Below the pieces are notes generated by a model. It was not told the DNA's origin. It saw only the letters and a list, made by a program, of their open reading frames with translations, and did not search any database. The translations under genes were made by a program, and so were the position numbers. Shown in pieces: positions 35,588-44,241 of a stretch of DNA of 64,000 bases. How positions within the stretch are numbered: the first letter of the stretch is position 1; each line of letters opens with the position of its first letter. Location of the stretch: assembly GCA_002325375.1 (NCBI GenBank), contig DCRZ01000001.1:1-64000 (forward strand), in the 5' to 3' direction. The stretch comes from Rhodospirillaceae bacterium UBA1479. Lineage in GTDB: Bacteria > Pseudomonadota > Alphaproteobacteria > Rhodospirillales > Casp-alpha2.

Positions 35588-36130
35588 ATGCCTGATCCAA
35601 CACTTAGCCAGGCCATCCGGGAGGCCTATGCAGCCGCTCCTTCCGATGTGGTGATCCTGCATACACTTGAATTGCGCCATCCAGCTTTTGTCGATGACGA
35701 CGGAAGCCCGACGGCTATTCGGGTGGTGCGGGATCACCGGAATCTGGAAGCCCGTCTGGAGGCGTCAGCTCCCGTAAACGGTGGCGAGATGGTCACCTTC
35801 ATCGCTTTGGCCTTTGATTTGTCGTTGCCACCCATCGACACGGCACCCGTGCCTGAAATCACGGTGACGTTGGACAACGTCAGCCGTGAGATTGTTCGCC
35901 ATCTGGACGCTGCAGCCGTTTCTCAGGACAAGATTGAAATCACCTATCGGCCCTATCTCTCCACGGACCTTGAAGGACCGCAGATGGATCCTCCGATCAC
36001 GCTGGTGCTGACGGAGGTTGAGGCCAACGCCCTTCAGGTGACCGGTCGGGCCCGGATGCTGGACATCGGCAACAAGGCTTTTCCGAGCGAGACCTATACA
36101 GCCAAACGGTTTCCGGGGCTGACGCGATGA
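35588..36130 (+). CDS. DUF1833 tail protein
   Basis: The 180-residue protein has VVILHTLELRHPAF and FIALAFDLSLPP, the DUF1833 pattern found before NlpC/P60 tail proteins. It is probably the gpL-like tail-tip component, without visible Fe-S cysteines. It overlaps the next gene. Confidence 0.75.
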   Translation: MPDPTLSQAIREAYAAAPSDVVILHTLELRHPAFVDDDGSPTAIRVVRDHRNLEARLEASAPVNGGEMVTFIALAFDLSLPPIDTAPVPEITVTLDNVSREIVRHLDAAAVSQDKIEITYRPYLSTDLEGPQMDPPITLVLTEVEANALQVTGRARMLDIGNKAFPSETYTAKRFPGLTR

Positions 36131-36609
36131 CGAAATTGTTTATGCCAGCCGCCCTGAGCCAACCCTGGCATTGGGCCGAAACCTATATCGGCATCCCATG
36201 GGCGGCAGATGGCGAAGGGCCGGACAGTTTTCACTGTTGGGCTTTCGTTTGTCATGTGCAGCAACGTCAGTTTGGCCGCGAATTGCCAGCGATCCCAAAC
36301 CCGGAAGACCTTCTCGCGATTGCCAGAGATTTTCGCGATCACCCTGAACGGAAGCGCTGGGTTCTCGTTGACGAACCACAAGAAGGTGACTGCTTGCTGA
36401 TGCGCCAGGCCCGCTATCCCATCCATGTCGGCGTCTGGCTCGACGTGGATGGCGGCGGTGTACTCCATTGTGCCCAAGAAGCTGGGGTCGCCTTTCAGAA
36501 CCTTGCGTCCCTGTCTGCCAATGGCTGGCGGATTGAGGGCTATTATCGCTACTTATTTGATAATCCCGGTCGCGGCTCCGCCGCTCCTCGCCTCTTGGGA
36601 CCTAATTGA
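36127..36609 (+). CDS. NlpC/P60-like tail-tip peptidase (gpK-like)
   Basis: The 160-residue protein has DSFHCWAFVCHVQ and HVGVWLDVDGGGVLHC, matching the Cys and His blocks of NlpC/P60. It sits before the host-specificity protein, as lambda gpK does, and probably helps tail assembly or local wall cutting. Confidence 0.8.
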   Translation: MTKLFMPAALSQPWHWAETYIGIPWAADGEGPDSFHCWAFVCHVQQRQFGRELPAIPNPEDLLAIARDFRDHPERKRWVLVDEPQEGDCLLMRQARYPIHVGVWLDVDGGGVLHCAQEAGVAFQNLASLSANGWRIEGYYRYLFDNPGRGSAAPRLLGPN

Positions 36610-38939
36610 TGCTTGCTGCCGTCACCCTCGTCAGAAACCCGTTCTATCCTGAGCGGGACCGAGAAGTGCGTCCGGTTCTAAGCCCGGCTTCTGTGCGCGG
36701 ATGGCTCATTCAACAAGGCATTGAAGAGTTTGATCGTCCGACGATCTGCCTATTCAACGGCCAGGCTGTTTTGAGAGCCGATTGGGAAAACACGTTCATC
36801 AACGACAATGACGTGGTTGCCTTTGTGACCCTGCCTCAAGGGGGCGGTGGTGGAGGTGGTGGGGGAAAGAACCCGCTGCGCACCGTCCTGTCCATTGCGG
36901 TTATGGTGGCTTCGTTTGCGCTTGGCGGGCCTTTGGGCGCGGCCATGGGGATTTCGGCCAATGCGGGGGCAGCCCTTGGTATTGGCGCAGGCGTTCTTCA
37001 GCAAGCTATCGGCGGAGCGATTATCTCACTGGCAGGTATGGCGTTGATGAATGCCGTTGTACCTGCGCCCAAGCCATCTGTACCGTCGTTGAGTTTTGGT
37101 TCCCTTGGTGCGCCACCAGCCCCTAGTCCAACTTATTCTCTATCAGCCCAGGGCAACGAAGCCCGTCTCGGCCAGCCGATCCCCGTTCTTTATGGCCGAC
37201 ATCTGATCTATCCCGATCTTGCAACCCAGCCCTATCAGGAATTCGTGAACAATGAGCAGTACCTGTTTCAGCTCCATGTGATCGGCCAAGGTGAATTCGA
37301 TCTGGAGCAGGTGCGTATTGAAGACACGCCCATCTCGTCTTTTGAAGAGGTGGAGACGGAGATCGTTGGGCCGGGTGGCATTGTCACCCTGTTTGAAACT
37401 GACGTGGTCACCGCACCCGAGGTCGCGGGTCAGGAATTGCGCAGTACAGGTGATGGTGGGGACTGGATTGGTCCGTTTACAGCTAATCCCGCTGAAACCA
37501 AAGCCGGTCATATCGGCATCGACGTGGTGTTCGCCCGGGGCCTATATTACGCCAACGACAGCGGTGGGCTTGATACCCGCAGTGCTCAATGGGAGGTTCA
37601 GGCTCGAACCATTGATGATGAAGGCCTGCCGATCGGTGATTGGTTATTGCTGGGCACAGAGAGCTATACAGCCTCAACCAATTCTGCGCTCAGGATCAGC
37701 TATAAATACGTTGTTTCGTCTGGGCGCTATGAAGTGCGAATGATCCGCCTTGATACGATTGATACGTCATCGCGTGCTGGACACGAGCTACGCTGGGGTG
37801 CTGTCCGCTCATATCTGGAAGGCATCCCGGAATTCGGCAATGTAACGCGGTTGGCCGTCAAAATGCGGGCGACCGACAACCTATCTCAACGCTCCTCGCG
37901 GATGATCAACTGTGTGGTTACCCGGAAGCTCTCAATCTGGACCTCTGAAACCGGGTGGTCATCGCCTGAACCGACACGCTCCATTGCCTGGGCTTTTGCT
38001 GATGCTTGTCAGGGGGCTTACGGCGCTGGCTTGGCTGAGGCCCGAATGGATCTTCAGGCATTGACCGAATTGGATCAAACCTGGTCGGCAAGGGGCGATA
38101 CCTTCGACGGGGTTTTTGATAGCACCATGACGGTTTGGGAAGCCCTGATCCGTATTGCCCGTTGTGGTCGGGCCGTTCCCGTATTGCAGGGTGGTGTCGT
38201 GCGGCTATTTCGGGATGCGCAGCAGACTTTACCTGTGGCTATGTTCAGTCCTCGCAATATCGTCAAAGGCTCATTCAAAATTCAATACATCATGCCGGGT
38301 GACGATACGGCGGATGCTGTGACCGTGGAGTTTTTCAATTCCCGGACATGGAACCCAGATGAGGTCACGTCCAGTCTTCCGGATAGCGCAGCACAAAAGC
38401 CTGCCAAGGTGATGCTCTTTGGTTGCACCAATGAACCCCAAGCCAAACGCGAGGGGCTCTATATGGCGGCGGACAATCGCTATCGCCGAAAGCTGGTCTC
38501 CTGGCAGACGGAACTGGATGGCCTGATCCCGACCTATGGGGATCTGGTGGCTGTCACGCACGATATGCCGCGATGGGGACAAGGTGGTGAAGTGGTTTCA
38601 TGGGATCCGGAAACGTCAATATTGGAAGTCTCAGAGCCTTTGGATTGGTCGGAAGGAGTCGATCACTACATCGCCTTGCGCCGTCGCGATGGGAGCCCAG
38701 CCGGGCCGTTTAAGGTTCAGGCAAATGGCGATGATATGAGATCACTGAGGATCTTGGATGCGCTGGATTTTGTGCCTTACACCGGCACGGCAGAAGAGCG
38801 CAGCCATTTTGCCTTCGGCCCAGGAGAGGCGTGGAGTGCCAAGGCGCGTGTGATTGCAGTGCGGCCTCGTGGTGAGCTGGTCGAGATTACAGCTGTCGGT
38901 GAGGACGTTCGTGTCCACGAGGCCGATCTAGCTGCCTGA
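36609..38939 (+). CDS. Host-specificity/tail-tip protein (gpJ-like)
   Basis: The 776-residue protein has an N-terminal ubiquitin-like part, a run of nine glycines near residue 78, a hydrophobic gpI-like segment (about 88-145), and then the J-type region (LGQPIPVLYGRHLIYPDLAT, AWAFADACQGAYGAG). It thus joins lambda I- and J-type parts, a common arrangement. It forms the tail tip and contacts the receptor. Confidence 0.8.
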   Translation: MLAAVTLVRNPFYPERDREVRPVLSPASVRGWLIQQGIEEFDRPTICLFNGQAVLRADWENTFINDNDVVAFVTLPQGGGGGGGGGKNPLRTVLSIAVMVASFALGGPLGAAMGISANAGAALGIGAGVLQQAIGGAIISLAGMALMNAVVPAPKPSVPSLSFGSLGAPPAPSPTYSLSAQGNEARLGQPIPVLYGRHLIYPDLATQPYQEFVNNEQYLFQLHVIGQGEFDLEQVRIEDTPISSFEEVETEIVGPGGIVTLFETDVVTAPEVAGQELRSTGDGGDWIGPFTANPAETKAGHIGIDVVFARGLYYANDSGGLDTRSAQWEVQARTIDDEGLPIGDWLLLGTESYTASTNSALRISYKYVVSSGRYEVRMIRLDTIDTSSRAGHELRWGAVRSYLEGIPEFGNVTRLAVKMRATDNLSQRSSRMINCVVTRKLSIWTSETGWSSPEPTRSIAWAFADACQGAYGAGLAEARMDLQALTELDQTWSARGDTFDGVFDSTMTVWEALIRIARCGRAVPVLQGGVVRLFRDAQQTLPVAMFSPRNIVKGSFKIQYIMPGDDTADAVTVEFFNSRTWNPDEVTSSLPDSAAQKPAKVMLFGCTNEPQAKREGLYMAADNRYRRKLVSWQTELDGLIPTYGDLVAVTHDMPRWGQGGEVVSWDPETSILEVSEPLDWSEGVDHYIALRRRDGSPAGPFKVQANGDDMRSLRILDALDFVPYTGTAEERSHFAFGPGEAWSAKARVIAVRPRGELVEITAVGEDVRVHEADLAA

Positions 38940-38962
38940 ATTTTAGTCCAAGGAGAAAGCCT

Positions 38963-39253
38963 ATGAACTGTCCTTCAACGAAGGACGGGCATGTCGTCAT
39001 GCCTGAGGAAGAATTTGAGCAACTGCTCGAGTTGGCCGCCGAGCGTGGTGCAAAGCGGGCGCTGGCGGATGTCGGTCTGGTCGATGAAGAAGCAGCTGGC
39101 GATATCCGTGACCTTCGCTCTCTGCTCGGCGCTTTGCGTGTAGCCAAGCACACAGCCTGGTCGACCATTGTCCGTCTCGTCACCACAGGGGTGTTGATCG
39201 CCCTGATGGCGGGTGTGGCCATAAAACTTAAGCTGTTTGAAGGAGGTCACTGA
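38963..39253 (+). CDS. DUF6127 membrane protein
   Basis: The 96-residue protein has a helical N-terminus (EEEFEQLLELAAERGAKRAL) and one C-terminal membrane helix (IVRLVTTGVLIALMAGVAI). It fits DUF6127, found in phage lysis cassettes, and overlaps the endolysin gene by one base. It could be a holin partner. Confidence 0.7.
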   Translation: MNCPSTKDGHVVMPEEEFEQLLELAAERGAKRALADVGLVDEEAAGDIRDLRSLLGALRVAKHTAWSTIVRLVTTGVLIALMAGVAIKLKLFEGGH

Positions 39254-39687
39254 TGCCTGCACTCTCAGAAAAATCCATTGCCAAGCTTTCCACCTGTCAC
39301 CCGCTCTTGCAGCGGGTTTTTCATGAGGTGGTCCGGGAATTTGATTGCACCATCCTTGAAGGACATCGCAACAAGGATCGCCAGAACCAGATGGTTGATG
39401 AAGGAAAAAGTCAGGTTCGATGGCCGGGCGGAAAACACAATACGGTCCCGTCTCTAGCCGTGGATGTGACGCCTTATCCCATCAAATGGGACGACCGGGA
39501 ACGACAGACGTTGTTCGCGGGCTATGTCCTCGCCACCGCCAAATCCATGGGCGTGACCCTGCGCTGGGGTGGTGACTGGGACCGGGACACCGAGGTTCGC
39601 GATAACAATTTTGATGATCTCGTTCATTTTGAGATCGTGGAGCAAGAGGCGCGGAAGGGCGAAGCCCTGACAGGGAAAGGACAGTAG
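39253..39687 (+). CDS. M15-family endolysin
   Basis: The 144-residue protein has KHNTVPSLAVDVTPYPIKW and a late HFEI, the His-Asp and His zinc ligands of M15 (VanY/L-alanyl-D-glutamate) peptidases. It has no signal peptide, so it needs a holin, encoded next. Confidence 0.85.
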   Translation: MPALSEKSIAKLSTCHPLLQRVFHEVVREFDCTILEGHRNKDRQNQMVDEGKSQVRWPGGKHNTVPSLAVDVTPYPIKWDDRERQTLFAGYVLATAKSMGVTLRWGGDWDRDTEVRDNNFDDLVHFEIVEQEARKGEALTGKGQ

Positions 39688-39689
39688 CC

Positions 39690-40100
39690 ATGTTGGATAA
39701 ATTGATCGGCAGTGGCATCGTCTCGGCCGCAGAGGGCGTTGCTAACATTATCGACCGGTTTGTTGAAACTGATGAGGAAAAACAGGCAGCCGAGTTGATC
39801 AAGGCCAAGCTGATGATGAAGCCGAGTCTGGCCCAGATTGAGCTCAATAAGGTTGAGGCCGGACACCGTTCTATCTTCGTTGCGGGCTGGCGTCCCTTTA
39901 TCGGCTGGGTCTGCGGCTCCGCACTGCTTTGGCACTTCATCCTGTTCGATATGTTGACCTGGGTAACTGTCAACTTCTTCCCCCATGTGACGGCACTGCC
40001 TGAGCTGACCGGCACCGAAGCGCTGGTCACCGTGCTGCTGTCCCTGCTGGGCCTGGGTGCTATGCGGACGGTGGAGAAGTTCGGGGGGCGGGCTAAATAG
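39690..40100 (+). CDS. 3TM-type holin
   Basis: The 136-residue protein has an amphipathic N-terminus (ADL-type charged helix) and two strong membrane segments (WRPFIGWVCGSALLWHFILF; ALVTVLLSLLGLGA), typical of the holin_3TMs family. It is the last phage gene before the cargo region. Confidence 0.8.
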   Translation: MLDKLIGSGIVSAAEGVANIIDRFVETDEEKQAAELIKAKLMMKPSLAQIELNKVEAGHRSIFVAGWRPFIGWVCGSALLWHFILFDMLTWVTVNFFPHVTALPELTGTEALVTVLLSLLGLGAMRTVEKFGGRAK

Positions 40101-40245
40101 CTCTCCGTGACAGCATGGTCTCCGGGCGGCGGCGGGACCAGTCCTGGTCGCCTTCCAAGCCGGTCCCGAGATCAATCGAAGCCAGAATATTGTCGTTTTC
40201 ATCAATTTCGCCGATTTCCAGCTGGGCGGCGACGCAGTGCCAATG
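40093..40245 (-). pseudogene. 3' remnant of an unidentified gene
   Basis: The minus strand stays open for 50 codons and ends at TAG inside the holin 3' end. The peptide (IDENDNILASIDLGTGLEG in the middle, ending LSRRAI) reads like a real protein end but has no start. It probably marks a gene broken at the phage-cargo border, close to the IS. Confidence 0.45.
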
Positions 40246-40291
40246 TCATGTAGTGGCTGGCGATACGAGAGTTCTTCCTAGGAGTTACAGT

Positions 40292-41101
40292 AAGGTAGCT
40301 TCTACTCTTGGTCGGAATCTGGCTCTCCGAAGGGATAGGAGGATTAGATGGCGCGTTTTGATTTGACGGATTTCGAGTGGTCGGTGACCCAGCCCTCGCT
40401 TCCGAACAAGCCTCGGGGCGTTCCGCGTGTTGACGACCGGCGTGTGTTGAACGGGATTTTTGGCGTCTTCGAACGGGTGCGCCCTGGGCGGATATACCGT
40501 CACGCTACGGCCCGCACACGACCTGCGTGAACCGTTTCAACCGGTGGCGTAAGGCCGGCGTTTGGAGGCTGTTTCAACGGCTTACGATGGCGACATAAAG
40601 ATGATTGAATCCTCGTCGGTTCGGGTTCATCAGCACGCGACGAATGGTAAAAAAACAAATCCGATCCCGTTGCATGGGCCGCTCGCGGGGCGGCCTGACG
40701 ACCAAGATCCATGCCCTGGTCAATGCCGCCGGGTTGCCCATCGCGCTGAAACTGACCGAAGGCCAGACCCATGACGGGCGAAGCGCCGCCTACATGTTCA
40801 ACACCGTGCAGGCCGGCGATATTCTCCTGGCCGACCGAGCATATGATTCCAATGCCCTTCGCGAAAGCCTCGCTAGACGCGGTGCTTGGGGCAATATCCG
40901 CGCCATGCCGAACCGGCTCAATCCGCCTGCCTTCATCCGGTGGCTTTACCGACAGCGTAACGCTGTCGAGCGGTTCCTCAATAAACTCGAGCACTTCAGG
41001 GCAGTCGCAACTCGATATGACAAGCGTGACGACAACTACCTCGCCTCAATCAAACTCGCCGCTTTGCGGATTTGGCTACAATTAAAGAGTAGGAGACCTA
41101 G
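40292..41101 (+). mobile_element. Decayed IS5-family (IS427-like) element
   Basis: AGGTAGCTTCTACTCTT at the left and the complement of AAGAGTAGGAGACCT at the right form imperfect inverted ends about 0.8 kb apart, around a transposase pseudogene. Borders are approximate and no clear target duplication is seen. It lies exactly between the phage lysis genes and the hydrogenase regulator. Confidence 0.65.
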
Positions 41102-41147
41102 ACGGTTCCTCCAACCGTCGCACATGTACTGCCTCTCGCTTGAGTGA
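40348..41147 (+). pseudogene. IS5-family transposase, at least three frameshifts
   Basis: The start MARFDLTDFEWSV follows AGGAGG. The frame breaks near 40456 (one T short in a T run), near 40565 and near 40660. The last frame carries SRGGLTTKIHALVNAAG, ILLADRAYDSNALR and RQRNAVERFLNKLEHFR, the DDE region of the IS427 group. It is therefore immobile unless helped. Confidence 0.8.
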
Positions 41148-41305
41148 CGCTATCAGATGACCGAATCTCGTTTTGGTTTATACAGTCTATTTGGTCAGTC
41201 GGAGTGCCCTATTTGTGACCGCGCCCTCGCACCCATCCATCTTGACTTCATTATCATTGGACGATACTTGTATTGTAAGTTAACAAAATGAAAAGTTAAT
41301 TTTCA

Positions 41306-42754
41306 ATGAATGCGCTTCATACCATTTTGCTCGTGACCAATAACGCCAAAATACATGATTGCGTAACAGCGTCCATTCGCGATGACCCACATTATAGGCT
41401 AATTGTTTGCGAGCGTGAACAAGATGTGGCGAACCATTTGAACGTGGTGAATGTTCATCTGCTGATTTGTGACAAAGCTCTTATAGCAGACGACGTCAAT
41501 AACACTTTGATGAATACTCGCATTTCCAATCCACATGTGGCCCGGATGGTTATCGGTCATGTGGGCGAGGAAGAAGCCTGCGCGAGTTTGGCAAAGCGCG
41601 CAGCGGCTTATCTGTTCCTGATCTTTCCCTTCCCAGAGACATTGATCCAGATGGCAATCGAGCGATCATTAGAGATGTCTGAATTGTCCCGGCGGCATCG
41701 GGTATTGTCGCGTGAGCTCAAGATTTCCATGGACGATGGCATTTTCGGTGAGGCTGCGCCGTTCTCGGTCAAAGGCGGATGGTCGCAGTTTGAGAAGTTG
41801 GTCTATGTGAGTGCCAAGATGGCCGAGCTTTGTGCGGAGGCCAAGCAGGCGGCGACAACCAATCTTCCCATATTGATCCATGGTGAGACCGGGACTGGCA
41901 AAGAACTGTTGGCGCGGGCGATACACTTCAACTCCGATCGCATGAACGCGCCAATGTTGGTTCAGAACTGTGGTGGGATCAACGAAGAGACGTTGCTTTC
42001 GGAAATTTTCGGTCATGTGCGAGGAGCATTTACCGGCGCCATTTCCGATCGGCTTGGATTGTTCAGGGCAGCGGATGGCGGCACTGTCTTTCTTGATGAA
42101 ATCTCCGAAATTTCGCCGGGGTTCCAGGTCAGCTTGTTGCGGTTCCTTCAAGAGGGAGAGGTCAAACCTCTTGGCTCCGACGAAATGGGGCATTCCGATG
42201 TGCGGATTATCGCCGCCAGCAATCGGCCCCTGGATAAGATGGTCGAGAAGGGGGAGTTCCGCCGCGACCTTTATTACAGATTAAAAGGGTTTGAGCTGGA
42301 AATTCAGCCGCTTCGAGCGAGGCCAGAGGATATTCCCGTGCTTGCCCAATTTTTTGTCGAAAAGTATGCAGGTGTGGTCGGCAATCGCGTCGTTGGCATC
42401 ACCCAGGAAGTTTTGGATCGCCTTTCAGCTTATCAGTTTCCAGGCAATGTGAGGGAATTGGAAACCGAAATCCGGCGCATGGTCGCAGTGACGGAGCAGG
42501 GTGGCTATATTGCTGTGCGTCACCTGACGCCGGCCATGGCAAGCGTCCAGCCCAAGGTTCCCGGCGCGCCTGGGGCAGGTTTTATGCCTGACGGCGGAAC
42601 TTTGAAGGAAATGGTAGAGTCCCTGGAGAAGCAAATCGTCTCCCAAGCCCTGCAACGAAATCATTGGAACCAGAGTAAGGCGGCAGGTGAATTGGGCTTG
42701 TCCCGGGTCGGGCTCGCCAACAAGATCAAACGCTATGAATTAAACGACCTATAA
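41306..42754 (+). CDS. hupR: HupR/HoxA-type sigma-54-dependent response regulator
   Basis: The 482-residue protein has a receiver-like domain (1-120, possible phospho-acceptor D56 in LLICDKAL), an AAA+ domain with Walker A GETGTGKE near 192 and GAFTGA near 238 for sigma-54 contact, and a Fis-type HTH at the end (NQSKAAGELGLSRVGLANKI). The order matches NtrC-family hydrogenase activators. No histidine kinase or H2-sensing hydrogenase lies in the window. The sigma-54 promoter downstream is its likely target. Confidence 0.85.
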   Translation: MNALHTILLVTNNAKIHDCVTASIRDDPHYRLIVCEREQDVANHLNVVNVHLLICDKALIADDVNNTLMNTRISNPHVARMVIGHVGEEEACASLAKRAAAYLFLIFPFPETLIQMAIERSLEMSELSRRHRVLSRELKISMDDGIFGEAAPFSVKGGWSQFEKLVYVSAKMAELCAEAKQAATTNLPILIHGETGTGKELLARAIHFNSDRMNAPMLVQNCGGINEETLLSEIFGHVRGAFTGAISDRLGLFRAADGGTVFLDEISEISPGFQVSLLRFLQEGEVKPLGSDEMGHSDVRIIAASNRPLDKMVEKGEFRRDLYYRLKGFELEIQPLRARPEDIPVLAQFFVEKYAGVVGNRVVGITQEVLDRLSAYQFPGNVRELETEIRRMVAVTEQGGYIAVRHLTPAMASVQPKVPGAPGAGFMPDGGTLKEMVESLEKQIVSQALQRNHWNQSKAAGELGLSRVGLANKIKRYELNDL

Positions 42755-42782
42755 TTTATGAGGCCATCGAGGGGGATGCGCC

Positions 42783-43001
42783 GTGTCAGATGATGATCGG
42801 GTAATCAAGTTTCCCCAATCACGCGTTCCTGGGACTAGTAAGTCGCGTCCAGTGAAAGACCTGGGGCGAACGCCCTTTGCAGAAATGATCGATCCGGAAG
42901 GCAAACGTGGCACAGGACATTGGTGCAGCCGTTGTCAGGGTGTTTGGTATGGTTTTCCGATCGAAACCCAATGCCCAGTTTGCGGCAATCGCCACGGCTG
43001 A
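42783..43001 (+). CDS. Small zinc-ribbon protein
   Basis: The 72-residue protein starts at GTG 42783 behind GAGGGGG. The C-terminal half has HWCSRCQGVWYG and CPVCGNRHG, a two-knuckle zinc ribbon or rubredoxin-like site. It is between regulator and structural genes. Metal delivery or a structural role in hydrogenase maturation is possible; I do not know the family. Confidence 0.65.
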   Translation: MSDDDRVIKFPQSRVPGTSKSRPVKDLGRTPFAEMIDPEGKRGTGHWCSRCQGVWYGFPIETQCPVCGNRHG

Positions 43002-43017
43002 ATATTCATTCTCATTC

Positions 43018-43057
43018 GCAAACAAAGTTTGCAAAATGGCGCGCAAAGTATCTTTGC
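43018..43057. promoter_or_regulatory. Two palindromic upstream activating sites
   Basis: GCAAAC-AAA-GTTTGC (43018-43032) and GCAAAG-TAT-CTTTGC (43043-43057) are perfect 6-bp inverted repeats of one consensus, with centres 25 bp apart. They lie about 85-140 bp upstream of the sigma-54 promoter start region, where enhancer-binding proteins of the NtrC/HupR group bind. Confidence 0.7.
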
Positions 43058-43140
43058 AGAGACGCATGCTGGTCTGTGGATAAAATTCCAATTCCAACAT
43101 AATATATTGATATAGAAGAAAAAAATTTACAGCCGGAACT

Positions 43141-43156
43141 TGGCATGTCGCTTGCC
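43141..43156 (+). promoter_or_regulatory. Sigma-54 promoter of the hydrogenase operon
   Basis: TGGCATG-TCGC-TTGCC matches the -24 GG / -12 GC consensus with correct spacing. It is 98 bp upstream of the small-subunit start. The rest of 43002-43253 is AT-rich leader without a gene. Confidence 0.85.
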
Positions 43157-43253
43157 TTAAGGAAAATCACGGGCTGAATTTAGCCTGCGATCTTTGGGCG
43201 CCAAGGGTTTCTAAAGATCTTGGAAAAACGAAATAGAAAATGGAGAAGATGGG

Positions 43254-44216
43254 ATGGCAAATCTTCTATGGCTTCAGGGCGGTGCATGCTCCGGCAACAC
43301 CATGTCATTTCTGAACGCCGAGGAACCAAGCGCCTGCGACTTGGTGACCGACTTCGGTATCAATGTGTTGTGGCAACCTTCGCTCGGGTTGGAGCTCGGC
43401 GATGGTGTTAAGGCCATCCTAGAAAAATGCATTTCCGGCGAGATTCAACTGGATATCTTCGTCTTTGAAGGCACGGTTGTGAATGCGCCTGACGGTACCG
43501 GCAACTGGAACCGTTTCTGTGGCCGTCCCATGAAAGAATGGGTGAAAGAGCTATCGGATGCTGCTCAGTTCGTTGTTGCAATTGGTGACTGTGCGACCTG
43601 GGGCGGTATCCCCGCGACGGCACCGAACCCCACTGACAGCCAAGGTTTGCAGTTCTTGAAGCGCGACAAGGGTGGCGCTTTGGGTGAAGGGTTTACCTCC
43701 AAAGCCGGCCTGCCGGTTATCAACATTCCCGGATGCCCGGCTCACCCCGACTGGGTAACTCAGATTTTGGTTGCCGTGGGGACCGGTCGTGCAGGTGACA
43801 TCACGTTGGATGAATTCCAGCGGCCGAAAACATTCTTCTCCAGCTTTACGCAAACCGGCTGCACGCGGAACATGCACTTTGCCTACAAGGTATCGACCAC
43901 GGCATTCGGTCAGCGCAAAGGCTGCCTGTTCTATGACCTGGGTTGCCGCGGCCCGATGACCCATTCGCCCTGCAACCGAATTCTGTGGAACCGCGTGTCG
44001 TCTAAGACCCGTGCCGGTATGCCGTGCCTTGGCTGTACGGAGCCGGAGTTCCCATTCTTTGATCTGCAGCCGGGAACAGTGTTCAAGACACAGACCGTTA
44101 TGGGCGTGCCCAAGGACTTGCCGGAAGGTGTCGACAAGAAGGGCTATGTGAAACTCACCGCGGCCGCGAAGGGCGCTGCCCCCGCTTGGGCCGAAGAAGA
44201 CATTTTCGTCGTTTAA
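43254..44216 (+). CDS. hupS: [NiFe]-hydrogenase small subunit (group 2a-like)
   Basis: The 320-residue protein starts MANLLWLQGGACSGN, with the first proximal-cluster cysteine at C12, then GDCATWGG, PGCPAHPDW, GCTRNMHF, CLFYDLGCRGP and PCLGCTEPEFPF for the Fe-S clusters. It has no Tat signal and no C-terminal anchor, so the enzyme is cytoplasmic. That fits group 2 (cyanobacterial-type uptake and actinobacterial Huc-like) rather than membrane-bound group 1 enzymes. It transfers electrons from H2 oxidation outward. Confidence 0.92.
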   Translation: MANLLWLQGGACSGNTMSFLNAEEPSACDLVTDFGINVLWQPSLGLELGDGVKAILEKCISGEIQLDIFVFEGTVVNAPDGTGNWNRFCGRPMKEWVKELSDAAQFVVAIGDCATWGGIPATAPNPTDSQGLQFLKRDKGGALGEGFTSKAGLPVINIPGCPAHPDWVTQILVAVGTGRAGDITLDEFQRPKTFFSSFTQTGCTRNMHFAYKVSTTAFGQRKGCLFYDLGCRGPMTHSPCNRILWNRVSSKTRAGMPCLGCTEPEFPFFDLQPGTVFKTQTVMGVPKDLPEGVDKKGYVKLTAAAKGAAPAWAEEDIFVV

Positions 44217-44241
44217 CGGCGACGACAAGAGGAGACATAAA

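Noticed and set aside
19138..40100. Gene transfer agent rather than phage
   Set aside because: Integrase, repressor, replication genes, GpA terminase and paired attachment sites indicate a true temperate phage.
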